Source of the DNA: SIG480 sp045586595
Lineage (GTDB): Bacteria > Bacillota > Clostridia > Oscillospirales > JAAYXM01
Reading direction: 5' to 3'
Length of the DNA stretch: 64,000 bases
NCBI GenBank assembly: GCA_045586595.1
Contig: JAZNAQ010000031.1
Span: forward strand, 1-64,000
The position numbers and the translations under genes were made by a program. Below, piece by piece: positions 24,527 to 32,692 of the stretch. The notes beneath the pieces were generated by a model that saw only the letters and a program-made list of their open reading frames with translations, searched no databases and was not told the DNA's origin. Within the stretch, counting starts at the first letter, position 1. Every line of letters begins with the position of its first letter.

Positions 24527-24997
24527 ATGGTAGTATTTGAAATGCAGAATGGCAAGAAGATAAAGATAGAGCTTGACCCTCAAGCTGCGCCTATTACCTG
24601 CGAAAATTTTGAAAAGCTTGTTTCAGACGGCTTTTACGACGGTCTTACCTTCCACAGAGTCATCTCCGGCTTTATGATTCAGGGCGGTTGCCCACTCGGC
24701 ACGGGTACAGGCGGCCCCGGCCACACAATCAAGGGCGAGTTTAAGTCAAACGGCCATGACAACCCGATAAAGCACACTCGCGGTGTCATCTCAATGGCAC
24801 GCTCCATGATGCCTAACTCCGCAGGCTCGCAGTTCTTTATCATGCATAAGGACGCTCCGCACCTTGACGGTCAGTATGCCGCATTCGGCCGTGTAGTAGA
24901 GGGTATAGAAGTAGTAGACGAGATTGCCACAGTAGATACCGACTACTCAGACAAACCCACTACCCCTGTTATTATTAAAAAAGTTACTATAGAATAA
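24527..24997 (+). CDS. ppiB: cyclophilin-type peptidyl-prolyl isomerase
   Basis: A 156-residue cytosolic cyclophilin without a signal peptide. It has the whole family core: FHRVISGFMIQGGCP with the catalytic arginine (about 45-59), GVISMARSMMPNSAGSQFFI, and FGRVVEGIEVVDEI. It speeds cis-trans isomerisation of proline bonds. It has its own promoter and a strong terminator 4 bp after the stop. Confidence 0.95.
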   Translation: MVVFEMQNGKKIKIELDPQAAPITCENFEKLVSDGFYDGLTFHRVISGFMIQGGCPLGTGTGGPGHTIKGEFKSNGHDNPIKHTRGVISMARSMMPNSAGSQFFIMHKDAPHLDGQYAAFGRVVEGIEVVDEIATVDTDYSDKPTTPVIIKKVTIE

Positions 24998-25000
24998 TTT

Positions 25001-25027
25001 TCAGGGCAGCCCTTACGGCTGCCCTGA
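25001..25027 (+). terminator. terminator of ppiB
   Basis: TCAGGGCAGCC pairs with GGCTGCCCTGA around CTTAC, followed by CTTTAATT. Confidence 0.8.
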
Positions 25028-25045
25028 CTTTAATTGAGGTTATTA

Positions 25046-25396
25046 ATGAAAAGGAAGATAATACATACTCTCACAATGCACATTTGTGTTTTTTCAGCAA
25101 TAGCGGCGTATCTGTTTTTAACAATAGGTTTTAGAATCTACTGCCCGTTTAAATATATTACAGGGCTTACATGCCCTGCATGCGGTGCAACAAGAGCTAT
25201 GTTTTCGCTTTTTCGCGGTGACTTTTCTGCATATATGGCATACAATCCGTTTGCCTTACCTCTCTCGGTTTCTCTAATTACTTTCCCACATCTTCGCATT
25301 ATCGGAAAGTTCAAAACCCCCATGCTTGTTTTTTGCCTCCTGACGGCAGTGGCAAGCTTTGTATATAATGGCATAAGAATTATCTGTCATGCTTGA
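25046..25396 (+). CDS. DUF2752 membrane protein
   Basis: A 116-residue protein starting at the ATG preceded by TTGAGG; an upstream in-frame TTG has no ribosome site. Three hydrophobic segments flank the family signature YCPFKYITGLTCPACGATRA, whose CPxCGxTR core suggests a metal or lipid-proximal site. The role of DUF2752 proteins is unknown. A TM2-domain gene follows after 56 bp, a neighbourhood I recall for this family. Confidence 0.8.
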   Translation: MKRKIIHTLTMHICVFSAIAAYLFLTIGFRIYCPFKYITGLTCPACGATRAMFSLFRGDFSAYMAYNPFALPLSVSLITFPHLRIIGKFKTPMLVFCLLTAVASFVYNGIRIICHA

Positions 25397-25452
25397 CAGA
25401 TAATTCTTTTCAATATATACTGAATTTATATATAAGAAAGGGGATTAATTCT

Positions 25453-25788
25453 ATGGATATGCAAAAAGTGGATTCTTATATAATGGCTAATGCCCGGATG
25501 TTTGACTCGGTACAGCTTCCCGTTGTCCGCGATAAGCTTCTCGCTCTTGATGAGTCGAGATTTGGGCTTGTCATGGCTGCAGACCTCAAAGACCCCACCA
25601 TTGCTCTCGTTCTATCACTCATTCTCGGTGGGCTTGGAGTTGACAGATTCTATATCGGCGATACAGGGCTCGGCGTACTCAAGCTTCTCACCTGCGGAGT
25701 ATGCGGAATAATGACTATTGTTGACTACTTCCTCATCATAGGCAAAACCCGCGAAAAAAACTTCAATACAATTATGTCTATATTCTAA
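25453..25788 (+). CDS. TM2-domain membrane protein
   Basis: A 111-residue protein. The start is the ATG at 25453, which follows AGAAAGGGG; upstream in-frame codons overlap the DUF2752 gene. Residues 1-47 are hydrophilic; 48-111 form a TM2 domain with two helices and the motif GGLGVDRFYIGDTGLGVLKL followed by a cysteine-containing turn. TM2 proteins are small membrane proteins of unknown role, often beside DUF2752. A terminator follows. Confidence 0.85.
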   Translation: MDMQKVDSYIMANARMFDSVQLPVVRDKLLALDESRFGLVMAADLKDPTIALVLSLILGGLGVDRFYIGDTGLGVLKLLTCGVCGIMTIVDYFLIIGKTREKNFNTIMSIF

Positions 25789-25798
25789 AAACAAACTA

Positions 25799-25829
25799 AA
25801 GCCCGCACGTCAATCTGACGTGCGGGCTT
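25799..25829. terminator. bidirectional terminator
   Basis: GCCCGCACGTCA pairs perfectly with TGACGTGCGGGC around ATC, with A- and T-rich flanks. It lies between the TM2 gene and the convergent oxidoreductase gene. Confidence 0.9.
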
Positions 25830-25848
25830 ATTTATTTATATAAGTTCT

Positions 25849-26859
25849 TTACTTCGCCGCTGCCTGTATTGTAAGAACATCGCGCGAAGTGCGGATAACC
25901 TCAGCTGTGTCGATGATGAGATCTGTCTCGCCGTTGATTTCCTTAACAAACTCTCCAAGACCTGTAACATCATATGCACGAAGTTCAACCGGAGCAAAGC
26001 CGTCGCTGCCGTCAAGAGCAACCTGCAGAAGTGCCGCGTTGTCGCTGTCAATACCTGCCTTGCCGCCGCTCTTCAGCTTATATTCTGCAACGCCCTTTGT
26101 GCCCCAGAAGGTCATTCTCCAATAGGTTTCGAGAGAGAAACCACAGCTTGCCGGAGCTGCATAGGATACGTCAGCAGTAAGTCCCGCACCGTTTTCAAGC
26201 TCTGCCATAAACTGTCCGCAATCACGGAACTCAGGCACTTCCTTTGCAAAGTGGTTCCATGTGCGCGCACCGGTAACATTCTTTACGCCAGAACCTGTGA
26301 GGAAGCGAGCAAGGTCAACGCCATGGATAGCAATATCGTTGATTGTGCCGCCGTGCTTGCCCTTCTCAAAATACCACATCGGACGTGTGCCGTACTGAAG
26401 CGGGTGCTGACCCGTCATGTTAATTGCACCGATTTCTCCGAGTGTTCCGTCTGCAATCATCTCACGGATGTTTCTCATGCCACCCATAAAGCGCATTGTA
26501 AGATAGCAGCCAACCTTCAGATTCTTTTTCTTTGCGAGCTTTTCAATTTTGTCAAGCTCCTTAAGGCTTGTGCAAACCGGCTTATCGGCATACACATGTT
26601 TACCTGCCTTAAGCGCAGCTATAGCCTCTCCACCGCGCTCACCATAGCAGCCACCAAGGCATATTGCATCTACCTTTTCGTCGGCAAGAACCGACTCAAA
26701 AGTGGGGTAATTAAACTCAAGGCCGAGCCCGTCGGCAAGAGCCTTACCCTCATCTGTATCTTCCCATGCACCGAGAACTGTTATGTTCGGGTCCGCCATC
26801 GCCTCTTCATAGATCGCACCAGTGTGCCTGTGCTTGAAACCTACGAATACTAAATTCAT
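25849..26859 (-). CDS. Gfo/Idh/MocA-family oxidoreductase 1
   Basis: A 336-residue NAD(P)-dependent sugar or cyclitol dehydrogenase-like protein. It has an N-terminal Rossmann domain (NLVFVGFKHRHTG), the family's ADKPVC motif (about 90-95, the EKP-type lysine) and a C-terminal substrate domain with NDIAIHGVDLARFL (catalytic-site Asp/His). The substrate is unknown. It is divergent from a second family member at 27304, with 444 bp between, so the pair may share regulation. An AAGGAG ribosome site and a near-consensus promoter precede it. Confidence 0.85.
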   Translation of the reverse strand: MNLVFVGFKHRHTGAIYEEAMADPNITVLGAWEDTDEGKALADGLGLEFNYPTFESVLADEKVDAICLGGCYGERGGEAIAALKAGKHVYADKPVCTSLKELDKIEKLAKKKNLKVGCYLTMRFMGGMRNIREMIADGTLGEIGAINMTGQHPLQYGTRPMWYFEKGKHGGTINDIAIHGVDLARFLTGSGVKNVTGARTWNHFAKEVPEFRDCGQFMAELENGAGLTADVSYAAPASCGFSLETYWRMTFWGTKGVAEYKLKSGGKAGIDSDNAALLQVALDGSDGFAPVELRAYDVTGLGEFVKEINGETDLIIDTAEVIRTSRDVLTIQAAAK

Positions 26860-26915
26860 ACTTTTTCTCCTTTACTCTGTCATGAACATTATGTACCATT
26901 TTAATGCTATTTTAG

Positions 26916-26944
26916 ATTATATACCGACTGTGTAAATTTTTCAA
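26916..26944 (-). promoter_or_regulatory. sigma-A promoter of oxidoreductase 1
   Basis: On the minus strand, TTGAAA (26944-26939), a 17-bp spacer and TATAAT (26921-26916), 57 bp before the start codon. Confidence 0.8.
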
Positions 26945-26971
26945 TAAAAAAAGGAATATTTCCCAAAGCTT

Positions 26972-27187
26972 TTGTTGTGCAGAAATCAACTCTATTGTTT
27001 ACTTGTCAAAAAGGGACATCTTTTTGCGATTCCGCGTCAATACGCTCATGTAACGTTGACTTTTAAATGGCGTTTAATATATAGAAAATGTGACGAGCTG
27101 TTCATCACACCCGAACATATCAAGACTGAAATTCAGATATTCGAAGAAATTGAGCGCCAGAACCCGCTCGAGCAAAAAATATTTTAA
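26972..27187 (+). CDS. possible 71-residue ORF or gene remnant
   Basis: This open frame lies in the 444-bp gap between the divergent oxidoreductases. Its second half (about residues 40-71, ending EIERQNPLEQKIF) has protein-like composition; the first half does not. There is no convincing ribosome site. It could be a small protein, the decayed 3' end of a lost gene, or chance. I recognise no family. The rest of the gap holds the oxidoreductase 1 promoter and, at about 27233-27262, a weak TTGCTT-17-TACTAT promoter for oxidoreductase 2. Confidence 0.2.
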   Translation: MLCRNQLYCLLVKKGHLFAIPRQYAHVTLTFKWRLIYRKCDELFITPEHIKTEIQIFEEIERQNPLEQKIF

Positions 27188-27303
27188 TATTATATCTTAA
27201 AAAGCCAAAGTGTCAACTTTATACAAAAAAATTTATTGCTTTTTCTCATGTTTTGCCTTACTATTATAGTGTAAAACATCAATACCTGATTGGAGAAAAC
27301 AAC

Positions 27304-28191
27304 ATGTTTAAGATAGCAATTATCGGCACAGAAAACTCACACGCACGCGCTTTCTGCAAAATCATACACGAGGGGCATGCTCTTCTCGGCGGTGTTCCGT
27401 ACGCAGATTTTGAAGTAGTCGGCCTCTATGGCGATAACCCGGACGAAAACAAGCTTCTTCAGGAAATTACAGGCGGCAAAGCTGAAATTTCTGACAACCC
27501 CGAAGCATGGGTCGGCAAGGTTGATGCTGTTATGGTTACAGCGCGCAACGGTAGTAAGCACTTCGGCTATGTAAAAAAGTACATAGAGGCAGGCATCCCG
27601 GCATTCATCGACAAACCTATCACCATTGATATGGATGAGGCACTTGAGCTTGTAAGACTTGCCAAAGAAAAGAATGTCCCGCTGTGCGGCGGCTCTACCT
27701 GCGGCTTTGTCGATGACACTCAGTATATGAAGCTGCTTGCAAAGTCTGACAAGATTGAAAGAATTTACGGCGGGTCCATTTCTGCTCCGGTTAAAATGAA
27801 AAATGAGTGGGGCGATTTCTTCTTCTACTCACAGCACCTTGTTCAGATTATGACAGAGGTTTTCGGCCACGATGTCGAGTCTATACTCGCTGTCAGCCGC
27901 GAAGATAATGCTACATTTATAGCACGCTATAAAGACTATGATGTAAGCGGTCACTACGGTTCAGCTCAGTTCTCAGCCACAATCTACGACAAGGTAAACG
28001 TATACCACCGCAATATTTCTCTCAAGCCTGATGCTTACCTTTCTGAATTCCGTCGTTTTGAGCACATGGTAAGAACAGGCGGTATGCCCGAATCTTATGA
28101 AGAGCTCATTACCCCCGTATTCATTCTCAACGCTATTTATGAAGCAATGAATACAGGCAAGGAAGTAAAGGTAAAGAAGGTTGTTCTTTAA
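27304..28191 (+). CDS. Gfo/Idh/MocA-family oxidoreductase 2
   Basis: A 295-residue protein starting at the ATG that follows TGGAGAA; an upstream in-frame extension is not coding-like. It has an N-terminal FKIAIIGTENSHARAF nucleotide-binding segment, the family lysine in FIDKPI (about 99-104) and a shorter C-terminal domain containing YSQHLVQIM. It is clearly diverged from oxidoreductase 1. The substrate is unknown; nagA lies downstream after a terminator, which hints at sugar use but does not show it. Confidence 0.82.
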   Translation: MFKIAIIGTENSHARAFCKIIHEGHALLGGVPYADFEVVGLYGDNPDENKLLQEITGGKAEISDNPEAWVGKVDAVMVTARNGSKHFGYVKKYIEAGIPAFIDKPITIDMDEALELVRLAKEKNVPLCGGSTCGFVDDTQYMKLLAKSDKIERIYGGSISAPVKMKNEWGDFFFYSQHLVQIMTEVFGHDVESILAVSREDNATFIARYKDYDVSGHYGSAQFSATIYDKVNVYHRNISLKPDAYLSEFRRFEHMVRTGGMPESYEELITPVFILNAIYEAMNTGKEVKVKKVVL

Positions 28192-28198
28192 TATGCGC

Positions 28199-28228
28199 AA
28201 AAGCCCTCCGCAAAGCGGAGGGCTTTTA
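28199..28228 (+). terminator. terminator of oxidoreductase 2
   Basis: AAAAGCCCTCCG pairs with CGGAGGGCTTTT around CAAAG, 7 bp after the stop codon. Confidence 0.9.
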
Positions 28229-28273
28229 TCGGTCAAACCATTGTTTTTTATGAAAAAACCGGTCAATGTGCTA

Positions 28274-28302
28274 TTGCTTTTTACTCTTTTTTGTTTTATC
28301 AT
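28274..28302 (+). promoter_or_regulatory. promoter of nagA
   Basis: TTGCTT (28274-28279), a 17-bp spacer and TATCAT (28297-28302). An AGGTGA ribosome site precedes the ATG at 28335. Confidence 0.6.
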
Positions 28303-28334
28303 ATACATGAAATCTATACAGCAGGTGATATAAA

Positions 28335-29513
28335 ATGGTACATAAGTTTTATAATGGCAAAATTATTCTCGGCAACACCTTTGCTCCCGAAGGGTATGCA
28401 GTATATACCGACGGTGATAAAATTGTTGCAATAACAAACGAAGAACGCGCCTTTGATATAGGTCATGATGCAGGCGACAAATATATCTCCCCCGGTTTCA
28501 TCGACATCCACGTCCACGGCGGCGGCGGTGGTGACTTTATGGACTGCACGGTGGATTCATTCCTCAAAGCAGCAGAAATTCACGCAAAGTACGGCACAAC
28601 AGTTCTTCTGCCCACAGCTTCCTCGGGCGTTGTGGAAGAATATATCGGAATGTTTGAAATACTTGACGAGGCTAACGAAAAAAACACCAAGGGTGCTTAC
28701 ATGCCCGGTATACACCTTGAAGGCCCTTACTTTGCGCTTTCTCAGGCAGGCGCACAGGACCCGGCATATATCACACCGCCGAAAAAAGAGGACTATGAGC
28801 TTCTTCTTGAAAAATACGGCGATAAGCTTATCCGCTGGAGTTCTGCCCCTGAGCTTCCCGGCTCTAAGGAATTTGCAAGAGCATGTCATGAGCATGACGT
28901 TGTTGTTGCTGTCGGTCACTCAGACGCAGATTATGACTGCGTAATGGAGGCATATGACTGGGGCTATAACCTCGTAACTCACCTCTACTCCGGTTGCAGC
29001 ACCGTTCACCGCAAAAATGCATACCGCTACGCAGGCGTTGTTGAGGCAGCATATATGATTGACGGCATGGACGTTGAAATCATCGCTGATGGAAGCCATC
29101 TCCCTGCATCGCTCCTGAAGTATATCGTAAAGTTCAAGGGTGTTGACCGCATCTCTCTTATTACAGATGCTCTCCGTGGTGCAGGATACCCGGACGGTGA
29201 AACATTCATCACCGGAAGCCTTACAAACGGCAATGAGGTTATTATTGAGAACGGCGTTGCAAAGCTTCTGGACCGCTCGGCATTTGCAGGCAGTGTTTCT
29301 ACAACGAACCGCCTTGTCCGCAACATGATAAATATGGCAGATGTTACGCTCCTTGACGCCGTACGAATGATGACAGCCAACCCCGCTCGTATGTGCAATC
29401 TTCGTGACCGCGGTGCAATCAAAGAAGGAAACTTTGCTGATATCGTTATCTTCGATGAGGACATTAATGTATCTCTCACAATGGTTAACGGAAACGTAGT
29501 TTTTGAGGGATAA
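28335..29513 (+). CDS. nagA: N-acetylglucosamine-6-phosphate deacetylase
   Basis: A 392-residue amidohydrolase that removes acetate from GlcNAc-6-phosphate, giving glucosamine-6-phosphate for glycolysis or wall synthesis. Metal and catalytic residues are in place: PGFIDIHVHGGGG (about 53-65), the metal glutamate in GIHLEGPYF, VGHSDA, THLYSG and the catalytic aspartate in LITDALRGAG. The usual THLFNAM is replaced by THLYSGCS. No nagB or PTS gene is adjacent. A LysR gene follows after a terminator. Confidence 0.9.
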   Translation: MVHKFYNGKIILGNTFAPEGYAVYTDGDKIVAITNEERAFDIGHDAGDKYISPGFIDIHVHGGGGGDFMDCTVDSFLKAAEIHAKYGTTVLLPTASSGVVEEYIGMFEILDEANEKNTKGAYMPGIHLEGPYFALSQAGAQDPAYITPPKKEDYELLLEKYGDKLIRWSSAPELPGSKEFARACHEHDVVVAVGHSDADYDCVMEAYDWGYNLVTHLYSGCSTVHRKNAYRYAGVVEAAYMIDGMDVEIIADGSHLPASLLKYIVKFKGVDRISLITDALRGAGYPDGETFITGSLTNGNEVIIENGVAKLLDRSAFAGSVSTTNRLVRNMINMADVTLLDAVRMMTANPARMCNLRDRGAIKEGNFADIVIFDEDINVSLTMVNGNVVFEG

Positions 29514-29530
29514 ATATCTGTAAAAACTAA

Positions 29531-29557
29531 ACAGCGGTGGCTTTTTGCCGCCGCTGT
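29531..29557 (+). terminator. terminator of nagA
   Basis: ACAGCGGTGGC pairs with GCCGCCGCTGT around a T-rich loop, with one G-T-type mismatch. The following T-run is short. Confidence 0.65.
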
Positions 29558-29635
29558 TGTCAATTCCCCTCTTGATTTTTTCTCCGTTATGCATTAATCT
29601 ATATATAAGCAATGTCACAAAAAGGAGGCAGATTT

Positions 29636-30508
29636 ATGAAGCTTTTACAGCTGCAGTACTTTTGCACTGCGTGCAAACACAGCAATATTACCCGCGCGGC
29701 AGAAGAGCTGCATATTTCTCAGCCGTCCGTTTCAAATGCGATAAAAGAGCTTGAAGAGGAGTTCGGCGTAACATTATTTCGCCGGCTTAAAAATGGCTTC
29801 GCTCTCACAAGCGAAGGCGAAACCCTCTTAAAGCACGCTCAGGAGCTTTTGCAACATGCTGAGCGCATATCACTCATCATGTCCGACAAGGCAGAAGCAC
29901 GCAATATTGTGAGAATAGGTATCCCCCCGATGACAGGTATTTCTCAGCTTCCAAAGCTGTACAGAGGCTTTCGCAATCTTCACCCCGATGTTAAAATTTC
30001 AATGCATGAGTTCGGTGCAAACAACCTTCTCGCCTCTCTTAAGGACGAATCGCTCGACCTCGCCATAATTCCAACCAACGCAGTAGACCAATCGCGATTT
30101 TCTTCTCTTGACCTCGGCGAGGTTGAAACGGTTTTCTGTGTTCCGGAGGGGCACAGTCTTGCGGGCGAGGAATTTGTGGATATACTTGCGCTAAAGGATG
30201 AACCTCTCATTCTCTTCGACAAGGGCTTTATACAGTATGATGTTATTAACTCGGCATTTGCTGCTGCGGGAATTGAGCCGAACATCGTCCACCTATCTTC
30301 ACAGCTTTATATGATAAAGGAGTTTATCTCATCAGGCTTTGCCTGCGGGTTTATGTTCCGCGATATTGCCGAAACTATACCCGGCATAGTAAGCATTCCG
30401 CTTCGCAACCCGATAAAATCCAAAATAACCCTGATATGGGTTAAAGGGCGGCGCATATCAAACGATGTAGCTAAATTTATTGAGTATGCGAAGACAGTAA
30501 AACTATAA
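29636..30508 (+). CDS. LysR-family transcriptional regulator
   Basis: A 290-residue regulator starting at the ATG seven bases after AAAGGAGGC. Residues 1-60 are the winged helix-turn-helix (ITRAAEELHISQPSVSNAIKELEEEFG). The rest is a periplasmic-binding-like effector domain beginning at VRIGIPPMTG. It probably binds a small organic effector. LysR proteins usually act on neighbouring genes; here the candidates are nagA upstream or the convergent TSUP genes, but no divergent target is present. Confidence 0.9.
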   Translation: MKLLQLQYFCTACKHSNITRAAEELHISQPSVSNAIKELEEEFGVTLFRRLKNGFALTSEGETLLKHAQELLQHAERISLIMSDKAEARNIVRIGIPPMTGISQLPKLYRGFRNLHPDVKISMHEFGANNLLASLKDESLDLAIIPTNAVDQSRFSSLDLGEVETVFCVPEGHSLAGEEFVDILALKDEPLILFDKGFIQYDVINSAFAAAGIEPNIVHLSSQLYMIKEFISSGFACGFMFRDIAETIPGIVSIPLRNPIKSKITLIWVKGRRISNDVAKFIEYAKTVKL

Positions 30509-30512
30509 AATT

Positions 30513-30540
30513 AACGGAACGGGTTACCGTTCCGTTTTTT
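30513..30540 (+). terminator. terminator of the LysR gene
   Basis: AACGGAACGG pairs with CCGTTCCGTT around GTTA, followed by TTTT. The stop codon of the convergent TSUP gene lies inside its loop. Confidence 0.88.
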
Positions 30541-30901
30541 CACCTTTATTTTTATTAAATAGCTCTGACAAACCAACGATTATGAGAAAACCTCCGAATA
30601 TACGGCGCAAAAGCGTCATATCAATCCTTGCGGCAACAAGAGCTGCAAGGATTGTTGTTACACACCCCGCGCCTGCAGCAAAAATTACCGCGCGCCAAAC
30701 TATTCGCTTGTTTTTTATGTGTGACACGAGCGCGCACCCTGCGGTAGGGATAAAATACAAAAGGTTTATACCTTGCGCGGCAAGCTGTGATGTATCGCGA
30801 AACATTGTAAGGTACAAAATCAGAAGTGTTCCCCCTCCAATGCCGAAACCCGTTATTACTCCTGTTATAGCCCCTGCAAGCATATCTAAAACAAATTGCA
30901 T
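30524..30901 (-). CDS. half-size TSUP (TauE/SafE-like) exporter subunit 2
   Basis: A 125-residue protein with about four membrane helices, half the size of a normal TauE/SafE permease. The N-terminal GAITGVITGFGIGGGTLLI is the family's repeat motif. I chose the ATG at 30901 because GAGGTG lies seven bases upstream; this ribosome site overlaps the stop codon of the preceding half-size gene, so the two are coupled. Together they would make one eight-helix transporter of sulfite, sulfonates or another small anion. Confidence 0.8.
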   Translation of the reverse strand: MQFVLDMLAGAITGVITGFGIGGGTLLILYLTMFRDTSQLAAQGINLLYFIPTAGCALVSHIKNKRIVWRAVIFAAGAGCVTTILAALVAARIDMTLLRRIFGGFLIIVGLSELFNKNKGEKTER

Positions 30902-30911
30902 ACCCATCACC

Positions 30912-31289
30912 TCAAATCGCAAACAGCGCCCGGATTCCTCCGTATATTATAAAAAGCGCAAGCGCGCGGCGCAGAAGCTTTGCAGACATTTTTTTGAACA
31001 CACACCCGCTTATTATGCCTCCAATAAGCCCGCCTATAAGAAACGGCACAGCCCCCGCTATGTCAATCTCGCCTTTTATAATATACACAATACCCGAAAT
31101 TATAGACAGCGGCATAATTACCGCAAGCGAGGTCGCAAAGGCCTTTTTGTCCTCTATCCTTATCCATCGGCAAAAGAGCGGCACGAGAAACATCCCACCG
31201 CCTGCGCCAAAGAAACCATTTGCTATACCTGCAAGCGCACCACTCACGGCATATTTCACTTCATCACGCAAACTCACTTTTTCTTCCAC
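30912..31289 (-). CDS. half-size TSUP (TauE/SafE-like) exporter subunit 1
   Basis: A 125-residue protein with about four membrane helices and the TSUP motif SGALAGIANGFFGAGGGMFLVP (about residues 16-37). Its start is uncertain, GTG at 31289 or GTG at 31277, and it overlaps or abuts the end of the Ig-like membrane protein gene. It is the partner of the half-size gene downstream. Confidence 0.8.
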   Translation of the reverse strand: MEEKVSLRDEVKYAVSGALAGIANGFFGAGGGMFLVPLFCRWIRIEDKKAFATSLAVIMPLSIISGIVYIIKGEIDIAGAVPFLIGGLIGGIISGCVFKKMSAKLLRRALALFIIYGGIRALFAI

Positions 31290-31828
31290 CCTCTCTGCTT
31301 TACTGTAAGTATCACAACAGCAAACAACATCGCGGCAGCAAGCGTGATGAGAAACCTCACTATAAATTGCATGACCGTATCTGTAAACACCTCTGACTTT
31401 TGTTCCTCTCCCTCATATTCAAATGTGCGGGTGCGGATTTCCTGAGGTCTCTTTACCTGCACCACTACATTTGCGCTCACGCCATCCCGTGCCGTAATTC
31501 TTATATTCTCCTCACCCTCTGCAATGCCGTAAACGCTACACCTTTCTCCATTTGGGTAAATATCTATCCTACCCGCATTGTCCGGCAAGCTCCATTGAAG
31601 TTCTGCCTCGGTTGCGCTTTTCGGAAATACATCTGCATATATCTCAGAGCTTTCTCCCTCAAATAACGTAAGCCTTAATGTATTAGGGAGTATGCTCATC
31701 GCATCCACCGCGTCTTTTTGAGATAATTCTTCGTTCTTTAAATAAAAATCCTCCGAAATAATTGGCGCAGCGTGAGTGCAAATAACTGCCGAAATCAAAA
31801 AAGCAAAAACAAGAACAAGCTTTTTCAA
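31274..31828 (-). CDS. secreted Ig-like protein with C-terminal membrane anchor
   Basis: About 184 residues if translation begins at the TTG at 31828, six bases after AGGTGA; a GTG at 31837 is the alternative. A signal peptide (LVLVFAFLISAVICTHA) is followed by an extracellular beta-rich domain of about 80 residues resembling bacterial Ig-like (BIG2) domains (LTLFEGESSEIYADVFP, then GIAEGEENIRITARDG). Near the C-terminus come a membrane helix and a basic tail (KQRGWKKK). Its 3' end overlaps the TSUP pair, so they may be one operon. The function is unknown. Confidence 0.6.
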   Translation of the reverse strand: MKKLVLVFAFLISAVICTHAAPIISEDFYLKNEELSQKDAVDAMSILPNTLRLTLFEGESSEIYADVFPKSATEAELQWSLPDNAGRIDIYPNGERCSVYGIAEGEENIRITARDGVSANVVVQVKRPQEIRTRTFEYEGEEQKSEVFTDTVMQFIVRFLITLAAAMLFAVVILTVKQRGWKKK

Positions 31829-31888
31829 TAAAATCACCTGTTCTTATTCTTCCATTAAACGCGGTGTTTTAGTCATTGTTTTTTGTGC

Positions 31889-31917
31889 TTGTTAAGAAAC
31901 GTTCGCTATGGTATAAT
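31889..31917 (+). promoter_or_regulatory. sigma-A promoter of the DUF554 gene
   Basis: TTGTTA (31889-31894), a 17-bp spacer and TATAAT (31912-31917), 36 bp before the chosen start. Confidence 0.78.
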
Positions 31918-31953
31918 CTGTATATGATTTTTTAGACGGAAGTGAAATTAGAT

Positions 31954-32658
31954 ATGATAGGCGTATTTGCAAACACATTTACCGTACTGCTCGGCAGTGC
32001 CATCGGCCTTCTTCTTAAAAAGGGCATACCGGAGCGGGTTTCAAAGGCGGTTATGGTCGCGATAGGGCTCTGCACCGTGTATATAGGTATAGACGGCGCT
32101 CTGAGCGGCTCGAACACAATTGTGCTCATTGTTTCTATGGTGCTGGGTACGATTGTTGGAACGCTCCTTAATATCGACGGGAAGATAAACGGCGTAGGTC
32201 TGTTCTTTGAGCGAAAGATGAACCGCAGCGACGGCAAGGCTACTATAGCCGAGGGGTTTATGACCGGCAGCCTGCTCTTCTGCGTGGGTGCTATGACAAT
32301 CGTCGGGTCGTTAAATTCAGGCCTTTCGGGCGACCACACACTGATATTCACAAAGTCGGTACTTGACCTCATCTCGTCATGTATGCTTGCAAGCACGCTT
32401 GGCATCGGAGTTATGTTTGCGGCTATTTTTGTGTTTATTTTTCAGGGCGCGCTTGTTCTTGCCGCAGGGCTTTTACAGAATGTACTCACCGATGCAGCAC
32501 TTATAAATGAAATAACCTGCGCGGGCAGTGTGATTATCATAGGGCTTGGGCTCAACATACTCGGTCTTTCAAAGTTTAAGGTCGCAGATATGCTCCCCGC
32601 AGTACTTCTCGTTCCGCTTATCTACTTCTTATTCGGGCTGATTCCGATAACCTTATAA
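31954..32658 (+). CDS. DUF554 membrane protein
   Basis: A 234-residue membrane protein with about seven helices. The family signature is clear: FANTFTVLLGSAIGLLLKKGIPER at the N-terminus and GFMTGSLLFCVGAMTIVGSLNSGL in the middle. DUF554 (YdfK-type) proteins are probable transporters of unknown substrate. I chose the ATG at 31954 over a GTG at 31942, which would sit on the ribosome site. A terminator follows. Confidence 0.88.
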   Translation: MIGVFANTFTVLLGSAIGLLLKKGIPERVSKAVMVAIGLCTVYIGIDGALSGSNTIVLIVSMVLGTIVGTLLNIDGKINGVGLFFERKMNRSDGKATIAEGFMTGSLLFCVGAMTIVGSLNSGLSGDHTLIFTKSVLDLISSCMLASTLGIGVMFAAIFVFIFQGALVLAAGLLQNVLTDAALINEITCAGSVIIIGLGLNILGLSKFKVADMLPAVLLVPLIYFLFGLIPITL

Positions 32659-32663
32659 AATAT

Positions 32664-32690
32664 AAAGGACTTGCTTTTGCAAGTCCTTTT
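32664..32690. terminator. bidirectional terminator
   Basis: AAAGGACTTGC pairs with GCAAGTCCTTT around TTTT. It lies between DUF554 and the convergent ACT-MBL gene. Confidence 0.88.
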
Positions 32691-32692
32691 GT

